DNA of 28,102 nucleotides. It comes from Candidatus Saccharibacteria bacterium UBA1788 (GTDB taxonomy: Bacteria > Patescibacteriota > Saccharimonadia > Saccharimonadales > Saccharimonadaceae). The notes under the pieces were generated by a model. The model had not been told where the DNA came from, searched no databases, and saw only the letters and a program-made list of their open reading frames with translations. Of this stretch, positions 14,949-22,474 are shown one piece after another. A program made the position numbers and the translations under genes. Location: positions 4,568 to 32,669 of the forward strand of contig DCGC01000022.1 in NCBI GenBank assembly GCA_002315165.1, given 5' to 3'. Each line of letters begins with the position of its first letter. Position 1 is the stretch's first letter.

Positions 14949-16715
14949 TTATGCCAAGTCGCTTGCGACCCTATCAACTTCTTTCAAAGTTGTGATTCCA
15001 GACAAAGCTTTCAAAACTCCGTCTTGGCGCATTGTCACTGTTCCCTTTTCTTTTGCAACTCGCATAATTTCTGCCGAAGTCGCTTTCTTTATAATAAGCT
15101 GCTGAATGTCCTCATCTACATCAATCGCTTCATACAAACCAGCACGTCCAGAATAGCCACCAGGCGTTTCTTTCGTGTCAATTCCACTTACTAGCTTATA
15201 AGAATTTTGCCCAGCAACCGGAAGACCAGAATACCCCAAATCCTCTCCAATCGCTCCTACTTCATCCATTGTTTTTGGCAACAAATTACCGACCACAGAA
15301 TTTATTTCTTGAGTCTCTGTCTCGTTCGAACTATAAATATCTCGTTTTTCTGCAACTCTGCGCACCAACCTCTGGCCAATCACCGTATTGAGCGTCGACG
15401 CAATCAAAAACGGTTCAATCCCCATATCTAAAAGACGTGGCAAAATACCAGCAGCCGAGTTGGTGTGTAGTGTCGAAAACACCAAGTGCCCAGTCAAAGC
15501 CGCCTGAACGGCTAACCCTGCAGTTTCCCCATCACGAATTTCCCCAACCATCACTACATCAGGGTCTTGACGCAAAATCGACCTCAAACCCGACGCAAAC
15601 GTCAACCCAGCATCCACATTTACCTGAATCTGATTCACGCCATCCATTTTATACTCAACCGGATCCTCGAGCGTCACGATATTAATCGCCTCACTTTTTA
15701 CCTGACGTATCAAAGCATAAAGCGTCGTAGACTTACCAGAACCAGTAGGGCCAGAAGTCAATATCATCCCATTCGGTTTACTAATGCCCGATAATACCGA
15801 CCTTAACGCTCTCCCCGTCATGCCCATCTTCGCAACATCCATCACCGTACCAGTTTTATCGAGCAAACGAATCACAACCTGCTCACCCCACACTACCGGA
15901 GAAATCGCAATACGCAAATCAATTTCCTTCCCGGCCACCGCCACAGTAAATTGACCATCCTGCGGGATACGGTGTTCATCAATTTTTAAGTTAGATAAAA
16001 TCTTAATACGCGACACCAAAGCCGGTTCAATCGACTTCGGCAGTTCCATCACCTGCCTTAATACGCCATCAATCCTACATCTAATGACTAATGATTTTTC
16101 GAGCGGTTCAATATGTACGTCTGAAGCTTTCGATTTCGCCGCATAATCGAGTATCGTCGTCAACGCCTTGGATATTGGCGAATCCTGCGTAATCGTCTTA
16201 ACGTCAGACCCCTGCGTTTTTGTTTCAATTTCCTCATTCGATTGTTTGACCGCTTTCTTAACAGTCGTAAAGTCGTCTTTATACTGCGCAAGAACAGCCC
16301 TAATACCGGACTCCGACGCCATCACCGTTCTAATCGGCTTCTTAATTAACGTAGAAAGATAGTCCGCCGCCTGAATATTTGTCACATCCAACGTCGCCAC
16401 GGTTAATCGTCCATTTTTTTCGCCCAGCGGTACTGTCACCGTTCTTTCTGCTACTTCTTGCGGAATATTCAGCAAAATCTCTTGTTCAATTCTCACATTC
16501 TTCAAGCTGACATAAGGCACGCCTATCACTTCTGCAGTCGCGCGTGCCGTCATATCGTCATTTATCATCTTCTTTGCTATCAACGCAGAAAGAATCGGTT
16601 GTTTTGTTTTTACAACCTCCATTTCTACATTTTTCACGGCATCAGAATCAACCAAACCCTCGCTTACTAAAAGCTGGACGACCTTCTCCTGCGTTTCTTT
16701 TGACAGCAGCGCCAT
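14949..16715 (-). CDS. pilB: Pilus extension ATPase PilB (GspE family)
   Basis: PilB polymerises pilin. The 588-residue protein has an N-terminal MshEN-type domain (about residues 1-145), the N2 domain with KASDVHIEP (about 196-204), Walker A GPTGSGKST (322-330), the Asp-box TLEDPVEY, Walker B PDVVMVGEIRD and the His-box TLHTNSA. After GQRLVRRV, where relatives carry a tetracysteine zinc motif, there is an acidic cysteine-free stretch (YSSNETETQE and on) before GYSGRAGLYEA, so the zinc finger is lost. It lies seven bases downstream of the small EF-hand-like gene. Confidence 0.96.
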   Translation of the reverse strand: MALLSKETQEKVVQLLVSEGLVDSDAVKNVEMEVVKTKQPILSALIAKKMINDDMTARATAEVIGVPYVSLKNVRIEQEILLNIPQEVAERTVTVPLGEKNGRLTVATLDVTNIQAADYLSTLIKKPIRTVMASESGIRAVLAQYKDDFTTVKKAVKQSNEEIETKTQGSDVKTITQDSPISKALTTILDYAAKSKASDVHIEPLEKSLVIRCRIDGVLRQVMELPKSIEPALVSRIKILSNLKIDEHRIPQDGQFTVAVAGKEIDLRIAISPVVWGEQVVIRLLDKTGTVMDVAKMGMTGRALRSVLSGISKPNGMILTSGPTGSGKSTTLYALIRQVKSEAINIVTLEDPVEYKMDGVNQIQVNVDAGLTFASGLRSILRQDPDVVMVGEIRDGETAGLAVQAALTGHLVFSTLHTNSAAGILPRLLDMGIEPFLIASTLNTVIGQRLVRRVAEKRDIYSSNETETQEINSVVGNLLPKTMDEVGAIGEDLGYSGLPVAGQNSYKLVSGIDTKETPGGYSGRAGLYEAIDVDEDIQQLIIKKATSAEIMRVAKEKGTVTMRQDGVLKALSGITTLKEVDRVASDLA

Positions 16716-16722
16716 CCCTCTA

Positions 16723-17028
16723 TTACTCCCCTAGATTATCAGTCACCAAACCAGATTCACCACAAGCTTCCAGTTCTGCTTCATTCAAAATACCATTATG
16801 GTCATCGTCTCGACAATTACCAACATAAACTTCAACCGTCGGATTTATCGCTTCGAGGTTAAAAATTTCCGGATCCGGTTCCGCCAAACTCGTCGTAATG
16901 GTCGTTGGCAAATTAAAAGTTACGGATTTGCTGCTCAAATCACCCAACAACGAATTTACCGCAAAGAAAGCAGCCACCGCTCCAATCGTCCCTACGACTG
17001 CTACCGCAAAGATGTCGTCTTTTTTCAT
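16723..17028 (-). CDS. Small membrane protein with an EF-hand-like loop, in the pilus operon
   Basis: I do not recognise a named family for this 101-residue protein. It has an N-terminal hydrophobic helix (about residues 7-29) and an extracytoplasmic tail. Near the C-terminus the stretch DDDHNGILNEAELEA matches the calcium-binding EF-hand/dockerin-like loop pattern (D-x-D-x-N-G-x-L-x-x-x-E), flanked by two cysteines (NCRDDD and EACGES) that could form a disulphide around it. It starts with a 4-base ATGA overlap on pilO and sits just before pilB, so it is a true operon member and may be a calcium-responsive pilus accessory protein. Confidence 0.75.
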   Translation of the reverse strand: MKKDDIFAVAVVGTIGAVAAFFAVNSLLGDLSSKSVTFNLPTTITTSLAEPDPEIFNLEAINPTVEVYVGNCRDDDHNGILNEAELEACGESGLVTDNLGE

Positions 17029-17924
17029 TTTGCAGTTTTCCCTTTCTTTTTATTGTTCGCATACACCGTCTTTTGAATCTCATTATATTCAACCGGGTCA
17101 GCATAATAAGCCGTCGCTTGCGCCGTCAAAGTTAATTGGTCCGCCCCATCCAACTCTCCACTCCATTCAATCGCCGCATTGGTAATAGAAAATTCACGAA
17201 TTGATTTCTCTATATTGTTCAAAACTCTTAACGTCGTATCAATCTGCGCATCGATGCTTAAGTTTAACGGCATCGCGTAAAGCCCGGCAATATCAGTAGA
17301 TCCACCATTTCCACTAGGACTCAAAGATTCCGGCTCCCACTGGGAAACGATAAATATCTTGTTCAAACTTGCCATCAAAGCTTCTTCGTTGTTAACTGTC
17401 GGCAAAGCATCAGGAATCACACGCAATGCCGAGCAAAGCTTCAACATGCCGAGATAATAGCTTCTCTCTTCACTATTCGTTGCGTTATCATATTTCTCAT
17501 TAATTTCAGCATAGGTATACTTTTCACCATTTTCCGAATTCACGCACACTGAAAGACTATCCCTCGCCACAGATTCAAGATTTAAATTCGACGCCATATC
17601 TACCAACACGTTATATCGCAACGTCCCGGCCACTTCTTCCGCTTCAATATCATTCGGCGAACATTGTTTTAACTCTTCAGTAGTATAAGTTTTCCCTTTT
17701 GGTTTTTTACAGGTCCCCGAATCAGCAATTGCATTCGAATAAGTTACAATCGCCGCATCTTTTTCGCCAATTACTTTCGAATTAAATGCAATATACCTAA
17801 TGAAATATATCACCAAAACCAATGCCGCACCAATCACTAACGAAGCTCCAAACACCCCAACTAGCATAATTTTTTGAGCTTCATTAATTTTAGCTCGTTT
17901 AGAGATTGCTACTTCTTTAGCCAT
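17025..17924 (-). CDS. pilO: PilO-like type IV pilus alignment protein
   Basis: The call rests on position after pilM-pilN and on architecture: a short basic cytoplasmic N-terminus, one membrane helix (about residues 20-45) and a 250-residue extracytoplasmic domain. This part is longer than usual PilO (about 200 residues) and has several cysteines (GTCKKP, KQCSPN, SVCVNS, KLCSAL) that could form disulphides. The C-terminal third (LNLSIDAQIDTTLRVLNNIEKSIREF) resembles the ferredoxin-like PilO fold. The start overlaps the pilN stop as TAATG. Confidence 0.75.
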   Translation of the reverse strand: MAKEVAISKRAKINEAQKIMLVGVFGASLVIGAALVLVIYFIRYIAFNSKVIGEKDAAIVTYSNAIADSGTCKKPKGKTYTTEELKQCSPNDIEAEEVAGTLRYNVLVDMASNLNLESVARDSLSVCVNSENGEKYTYAEINEKYDNATNSEERSYYLGMLKLCSALRVIPDALPTVNNEEALMASLNKIFIVSQWEPESLSPSGNGGSTDIAGLYAMPLNLSIDAQIDTTLRVLNNIEKSIREFSITNAAIEWSGELDGADQLTLTAQATAYYADPVEYNEIQKTVYANNKKKGKTAK

Positions 17925-19126
17925 TATTCTTCCTCCCCAGTTGCGTTTTTAGTATTTTCGCAAGTTTTATCGCCCGCCAAACAATCCTTTGCCGGCTCCT
18001 TGAACATACCATTAATTTGCGAATAAGAATCCGTCACGTTCTGTCTGCCAGTCGGAGCAATCGCTAGCATATGTTTATTATGGAACTTAAACACCTCCGC
18101 ATCCAGCGTAATTATGCCGGAAAACCTCAATACTAAATTATCGTTCGAATCCTTACCATTAGAAGAACTCGTCACTTTAATACCATCCGGAGCTAAATAA
18201 CACTCATTTGTTGGAGTCCATTGTACTTTGCTCCCAACAACCTCTCCACTATATTTCACGCATTGGCTTTCAAAATGCGCCACCCCGCTGATAGCTCCGT
18301 CCAGCGTCATTTTTCCGTCACTATACCAACCTTTCTCATCGCCTTTATCTGCAATCTGCGGCGTCCTCCAAATCACAACATAATCCCCCTTGTTAACCGC
18401 TTCCGACACGCCTTCTTCCGTCACAGTCTCCGCCAATTCTTCTGCCAAAGTTTTTTCCTCGTCCTCGTTTTCTTCCTGTTCTCCATCCGCCTGCGCTTCC
18501 ATAGTCTTCGGATTACAGCCTTTTACGTTTTTCGCCCATTTTGCATACGTACTGCCGTTTTCAATAAAAGCATTTCCTAAAGAATCTGCTTCGACAATAC
18601 ACATTGTCGGAATCTCATTCCCATCTTCATCTACATAGCGTCCATAATCATACTTCATTAACGCTACACTCTTCTTGAATGCTTCAAGCACACGATAGTC
18701 AATATATGGCTCTTCACCAGCGTTAGCCTGCGCATCAAAACTCAAAGTTCCATCGGTAACATTTATATTTAACTCGGACAGCGTAATCTCATCCGCGCCA
18801 GTCGGCAAGAGCACGCTAAACACATTAAACACCCTCGACAACATTGTCTTATTTTGCGCAATAGCGTCAAGCTGCTCCAATTGATATTGAATCGTCAATA
18901 TTTCATCCAAACCATCATATTCTTCAAGTTTTTGCGACATCAAAGACATTTGGGTATCTTGATTTTTGATGGCTATCTCTTGCCCAGTCTTAATTCCCAT
19001 AAAAATTAAAACTACCGCCGCCGCAATTATCGAAGCAATGATACAAATAAACAATACAAGATTTCGTGTTTTTTGCGCACGAATCATTTCACCTTTTACG
19101 TCTGGGACTAAGTTTATCTCATACAT
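17924..19126 (-). CDS. pilN: PilN-like type IV pilus protein with large C-terminal extension
   Basis: The N-terminus MYEINLVPDVK matches the conserved PilN peptide that binds PilM, and is followed by a membrane helix (about residues 25-47), a coiled-coil stretch and a small ferredoxin-like domain. Typical PilN has about 200 residues; this one has 400. The extra half holds a very acidic linker (near residues 215-240, rich in E and Q) and a beta-rich, cysteine-containing domain of unknown role. It joins pilM by a TAATG overlap. It is expected to link PilM in the cytoplasm with PilO outside. Confidence 0.85.
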   Translation of the reverse strand: MYEINLVPDVKGEMIRAQKTRNLVLFICIIASIIAAAVVLIFMGIKTGQEIAIKNQDTQMSLMSQKLEEYDGLDEILTIQYQLEQLDAIAQNKTMLSRVFNVFSVLLPTGADEITLSELNINVTDGTLSFDAQANAGEEPYIDYRVLEAFKKSVALMKYDYGRYVDEDGNEIPTMCIVEADSLGNAFIENGSTYAKWAKNVKGCNPKTMEAQADGEQEENEDEEKTLAEELAETVTEEGVSEAVNKGDYVVIWRTPQIADKGDEKGWYSDGKMTLDGAISGVAHFESQCVKYSGEVVGSKVQWTPTNECYLAPDGIKVTSSSNGKDSNDNLVLRFSGIITLDAEVFKFHNKHMLAIAPTGRQNVTDSYSQINGMFKEPAKDCLAGDKTCENTKNATGEEE

Positions 19127-20172
19127 TAGTTGTTGCTCCTCTCCGCAAGGCCAATTGCTACTGCAAATTCACTTGCCACACTCGTCAATGCCTGTTGTTG
19201 TTCTGGAGTTACCCTGACCAACTGCCACGGATTACCTTGGCTCGTAGCCACGCTAGTCTTTGCCTCAATATACTCTGCAAAGAATGGAACTATCTCGGCA
19301 AAACCAGACAAAATAATTCCGCCCATTTTCGTATTCATATATTTCGTCTGGAAAAATCTTACTGATTTAACCAATTCACTAGCAAACCCTTCTAGTACAC
19401 CATCAAGCGCCTTAAACACCTGACCTTCAATTTTATCTTGCGCCAAACCAAATTTCAAAATAAATTGTTTTGACTGCTCCTCAGTAATGCCAAGCGATGC
19501 TGACACTGTTTTCACCAGCGAATCAAAGCCACCAGGAATCGAGCGAACCAAACGTGGCGCATTTTTATAAACAACCACCAAATCTGTCGATTTTTCGCCT
19601 AAATCAACAATCATTCGTGCGTCTTCAACCCCAATCGGCATCAAAGCTCTTGCCATTGCCAATGGTTCTGGCTCTTGCGCAATCACGTTCAACCCTAAGC
19701 TTTCAATCATTTCCAAAAGCGATTCGCTATATTCAATCGAAGTTGAAGAAATCAACACTTCAGCCTTCGCTGGATCATTCGGGCTCACCCCTAAAACTAC
19801 ATAATCAGCTTTCGCTTCCTCGACCGCCATCGGAATATATTGGTCCATTTGGTATTTCACCATACGGTCCAATTCTTTAGGCGTCTGTGCTTCCACTTCC
19901 ACAATAGTCGTATACGTTTTTTGTGCTGGCATACCAACCGCAATGTTTTTCGTCCTAATCCCAGCCTGACGAACCGCGTTCATAATAGCTTCGCCTAGCT
20001 TCTGACGGCCAATTTGACTACTGTCCTGAATTATTTTTCGATCAACTGGCACATACGCATACCTCTGCAAACTCCAGCCATGCTGGATATCACCGTCAAG
20101 CTGCACCAACCTAATCGAATTAGTCCCTACGTCTAGGGAGAAAAAGTCACCCACACCATTCAATATTTTCAT
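19126..20172 (-). CDS. pilM: Type IV pilus cytoplasmic assembly ATPase-like protein PilM
   Basis: PilM is an actin/FtsA-like cytoplasmic protein that binds the PilN N-terminus and connects the pilus platform to the motors. The 348-residue product begins FFSLDVGTNSIRLVQL (phosphate-1 loop of the actin fold) and contains IVDLGEKSTDLVV (phosphate-2) and GGIILSGFAEIVPFF (adenosine region). The start at 20172 is chosen because TATAAT (20180-20185) ends seven bases before it; 12 upstream open codons cover that promoter. It is the first gene of the pilMNO-x-BTC operon. Confidence 0.92.
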   Translation of the reverse strand: MKILNGVGDFFSLDVGTNSIRLVQLDGDIQHGWSLQRYAYVPVDRKIIQDSSQIGRQKLGEAIMNAVRQAGIRTKNIAVGMPAQKTYTTIVEVEAQTPKELDRMVKYQMDQYIPMAVEEAKADYVVLGVSPNDPAKAEVLISSTSIEYSESLLEMIESLGLNVIAQEPEPLAMARALMPIGVEDARMIVDLGEKSTDLVVVYKNAPRLVRSIPGGFDSLVKTVSASLGITEEQSKQFILKFGLAQDKIEGQVFKALDGVLEGFASELVKSVRFFQTKYMNTKMGGIILSGFAEIVPFFAEYIEAKTSVATSQGNPWQLVRVTPEQQQALTSVASEFAVAIGLAERSNN

Positions 20173-20179
20173 ACCTCTT

Positions 20180-20185
20180 ATTATA
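20180..20185 (-). promoter_or_regulatory. -10 box of the pilus operon
   Basis: TATAAT on the minus strand with TG four bases upstream (TGTTTATAAT). The seven bases to the ATG are AAGAGGT, which would be too close for a normal ribosome-binding site, so a leaderless start is likely. Confidence 0.55.
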
Positions 20186-20204
20186 AACATAAGAGTAATA
20201 AAAA

Positions 20205-20795
20205 TCAACGTTTTTTAGCAATTTTCAAAAGATAAAAACGCTCTTTATTTCCGTTTTTCCCAACTACTTCATTATCTCTTTTATTAAGAATCAAAAAACC
20301 ATTTTTTACTAACCACAATTCAAAATCCTTCACTATCTCTCGACGAATTTTTTCATTTTTTACCACCCCACGGTTTAATTGCTTTTCTTCCGCCTCAAAT
20401 TGCGGTTTTAGCATCACCAAAAAATCCGTTTTTATTGTAGCTAAATTTTCTTTTGCGTAAGAAATAATTTTTCTCAAACTCACAAAAGAAACATCAGCTA
20501 AAATCGTATCCACCTCGCCCACTTCTTCCTTTTTTACATCAAAGATGTCAGTTTTTTCCCTTAAATCAATTCGAGCGTCAAATCTTAATGGCGCCTTCAT
20601 CTGCTTCGTTCCCTTCTCAACCGCAATCACTTTTTTCGCACCATGTTCCAAAGCATATTCCGTAAAACCGCCAGTAGAAGACCCAATATCTAATACCCTT
20701 TTTCCTCGAAAATCATAAGAAAAAGCCCGCGCCGCCCCCGCGAGCTTCCCCTCTGCACGACTGACGTAATTATTTTCTACGTTCACGGTATGCAT
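20205..20795 (-). CDS. TlyA/FtsJ-like rRNA methyltransferase without S4 domain
   Basis: This 196-residue protein matches the catalytic part of TlyA-type 2'-O-methyltransferases: VSRAEGKL, the SAM-binding VLDIGSSTGGFTEYAL, DTILADVSFVSL, VMLKPQFEA and NRGVVKNEKIRREIV. TlyA proteins are usually about 250-270 residues with an N-terminal S4 RNA-binding domain; here the frame begins at the junction and the S4 part is missing. The ATG at 20795 lies 26 bases inside efp, an unusually deep overlap; a GTG three codons later is an alternative. Substrate is inferred from the family (16S/23S rRNA). Confidence 0.85.
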   Translation of the reverse strand: MHTVNVENNYVSRAEGKLAGAARAFSYDFRGKRVLDIGSSTGGFTEYALEHGAKKVIAVEKGTKQMKAPLRFDARIDLREKTDIFDVKKEEVGEVDTILADVSFVSLRKIISYAKENLATIKTDFLVMLKPQFEAEEKQLNRGVVKNEKIRREIVKDFELWLVKNGFLILNKRDNEVVGKNGNKERFYLLKIAKKR

Positions 20796-21330
20796 AAGTT
20801 TCAGTATCTACCGAAACAATATCTCCCTCTTTAATAAAAGCTGGAACTTTGATTACTACGCCAGTTTCAAGCGTCGCATCTTTCATTACAGATGTTGACG
20901 TGTCGCCTTTCACTGCAGTCTCAGTATAGGTTACAGCGAGCCAAAGATTCTTCGGCAAAGTCAAATTGATGGCAGTCCCATTATAGAACTGAATTTCCAT
21001 CTCATCTCCGTCTTTCATAAAATCTTTTGAATCGCCTACCATCTCGACACCTAACTCATACTGTTCAAAAGTTTCTGGGTCCATGAAATAAAATTTTTCA
21101 TCATCACGATAAAGATATTGAACTTTACGAGTGGTAACCTCAGCTGGCTCGATTTTTTCTTGCCCCTTAAAAGTTTTTGGAAGAAGCGCCCCCGTAATAA
21201 GATTCTTAACTTTTACGTTAACAATAGAACCACCACGCCCCATGACTTTTTGGGAATATTCAACCACCTTGTACGGTTGGCCGTCTAGCGTAATCAATAC
21301 GTTTTTCTTTAAATCTGTTGGTCCGTACAT
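20770..21330 (-). CDS. efp: Elongation factor P
   Basis: EF-P rescues ribosomes stalled at polyproline stretches. The 186-residue protein has the three expected beta-barrel domains: a KOW-like first domain, an OB domain (about residues 66-128) and a C-terminal OB domain ending VSVDTETYAYRERRK. The tip of domain I reads KVMGRGGSIV, with Arg32 where many bacteria carry the modified lysine (PGKGxA). The ribosome-binding site GGAGGGG lies just upstream of the ATG. It is nine bases after rpsR, so it belongs to the rpsF-ssb-rpsR operon. Confidence 0.97.
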   Translation of the reverse strand: MYGPTDLKKNVLITLDGQPYKVVEYSQKVMGRGGSIVNVKVKNLITGALLPKTFKGQEKIEPAEVTTRKVQYLYRDDEKFYFMDPETFEQYELGVEMVGDSKDFMKDGDEMEIQFYNGTAINLTLPKNLWLAVTYTETAVKGDTSTSVMKDATLETGVVIKVPAFIKEGDIVSVDTETYAYRERRK

Positions 21331-21339
21331 TTTCCCCTC

Positions 21340-21537
21340 CTAGTTGTTAGCAATAAATGGCAAAAGTGCCAAATGACGAGCACGTTTAACAGCAGTTGCA
21401 AGTTGCCTTTGTTGTTTCGCGGACAAACCAGTCCTAGAAATTGGCTCAATTCGACCATATGGATCAAGATAGCGTTGAAGCGTCTTTACATCGCGATAGT
21501 CGAAATACATATTTGGATCATTTTTAATTCTTCGCAT
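21340..21537 (-). CDS. rpsR: Ribosomal protein S18
   Basis: The 65-residue protein has the S18 core: FDYRDVKTLQRYLDPYGRI, SRTGLSAKQQRQLATAVKRARHLALLPF. It is slightly shorter than the usual 75 residues at the N-terminus. The ribosome-binding site AAAGGAG precedes it. The order rpsF-ssb-rpsR is the classic bacterial arrangement; rplI, often next, is replaced here by efp. Confidence 0.97.
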   Translation of the reverse strand: MRRIKNDPNMYFDYRDVKTLQRYLDPYGRIEPISRTGLSAKQQRQLATAVKRARHLALLPFIANN

Positions 21538-21546
21538 ATTTCTCCT

Positions 21547-21999
21547 TTAGAATGGAATTTCTGATAAATCAATTGGTTCATCTGGCATTTCTTCTGGTGC
21601 AACATCTTCAGCTTTTGCTGATTCGCCGCCAAAACTTCTGCCGCCATTACCGCCATCACGGCTATTGTTGTCGCCGACAAAATTAAAATCTTCAACAACA
21701 ATTTCCACGCGAGAGCGTTTTTGACCACTAGTTTTATCTTCCCAACTTCTCTGATCGAGACGTCCGGAGACCAAAACTCCTGAACCCTTTTTAGCATATT
21801 GGTTAATCATTTCACCCAATTTGCCCCAAGCTGAACAATCAATAAAGGAAACATCCTCTTGTTGATTTCCGCTCGAATCGCGGAAAACACGATTCACCGC
21901 AACGGAAAATCCACAAACGGAAGAACCGTTTGGAGTGGTCCTAAGTTCAGGATCACGCGTTAAGTTACCTGTAATGATTGCTTTGCTAAAACCGCGCAT
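21547..21999 (-). CDS. ssb: Single-stranded DNA-binding protein
   Basis: The 150-residue protein has the OB fold opening with SKAIITGNLTRDPELRTTPNG, the tetramer core VSFIDCSAWGKLGEMI, and YAKKGSGVLVSGRLDQRSW. A glycine-rich linker (GDNNSRDGGNGGRSFGG) leads to the acidic tip DLSEIPF, which in relatives docks repair and replication partners. A GAGGAGG ribosome-binding site lies upstream. It is three bases after rpsF. Confidence 0.97.
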   Translation of the reverse strand: MRGFSKAIITGNLTRDPELRTTPNGSSVCGFSVAVNRVFRDSSGNQQEDVSFIDCSAWGKLGEMINQYAKKGSGVLVSGRLDQRSWEDKTSGQKRSRVEIVVEDFNFVGDNNSRDGGNGGRSFGGESAKAEDVAPEEMPDEPIDLSEIPF

Positions 22000-22002
22000 A
22001 AA

Positions 22003-22368
22003 TTATTCCTCCTCGCTGGTCTCTTCGTTTTCTTCTGAACGATTTGCTTTGCGCTCTCTGCGCTTAGCTTCAAATTTAACTTTTCTTTCATCAACTGCGA
22101 CTAAGAGATAACGCAATGCCTCGTCGGTAATGTTGAGGACACTAGAAATCTTAGCAGGAGCAGCTGCTGGAAGCTCGAGCTCGTAGTAATAATAAACTGC
22201 AAACTCTTGTCCACGAATTTCATAAGCAAGTTTTTTCTTGCCTTCGTTCGTTTCTTTAGTAATTTTTCCCCCATTGGATTCGATTAGGCTTTTGACTTTA
22301 CTAATCGCTGGCTCGATATTCATCTCTAAATCAGGATGAACGAGCACCGTAAGTTCGTATGCTTTCAT
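22003..22368 (-). CDS. rpsF: Ribosomal protein S6
   Basis: S6 pairs with S18 on the small-subunit platform. The 121-residue product starts MKAYELTVLVHPDLE and contains IESNGGKITKETNEGKKKLAYEI and YYYYELELPAAAPAKISSVLNITDEALRYLLV, all typical. The acidic/charged tail (RSEENEETSEEE) resembles the glutamate tail of other S6 proteins. AAAGGAG gives the ribosome-binding site. It leads the operon behind a consensus promoter and a short leader with a hairpin. Confidence 0.97.
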   Translation of the reverse strand: MKAYELTVLVHPDLEMNIEPAISKVKSLIESNGGKITKETNEGKKKLAYEIRGQEFAVYYYYELELPAAAPAKISSVLNITDEALRYLLVAVDERKVKFEAKRRERKANRSEENEETSEEE

Positions 22369-22386
22369 ACACTCCTTTGGTTAAAT

Positions 22387-22409
22387 GCGAACACGTCTAA
22401 ACTGTTCGC
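22387..22409 (-). promoter_or_regulatory. Hairpin in the rpsF leader
   Basis: GCGAACA (22387-22393) pairs with TGTTCGC (22403-22409) around a 9-base loop, 18 bases before the rpsF ATG. In other bacteria S6-S18 represses its own operon through a leader structure; whether this hairpin carries that motif is not established. Confidence 0.5.
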
Positions 22410-22428
22410 TGAGTTAATATACTCTTTA

Positions 22429-22457
22429 ATTATATCGCAACTTCTATATTATTTCAA
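22429..22457 (-). promoter_or_regulatory. Consensus promoter of the rpsF-ssb-rpsR-efp operon
   Basis: TTGAAA (22452-22457), 17-base spacer, TATAAT (22429-22434) on the minus strand. The start site would lie about 55 bases upstream of the rpsF ATG. Confidence 0.85.
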
Positions 22458-22474
22458 GAGACAGATGTTGATGT

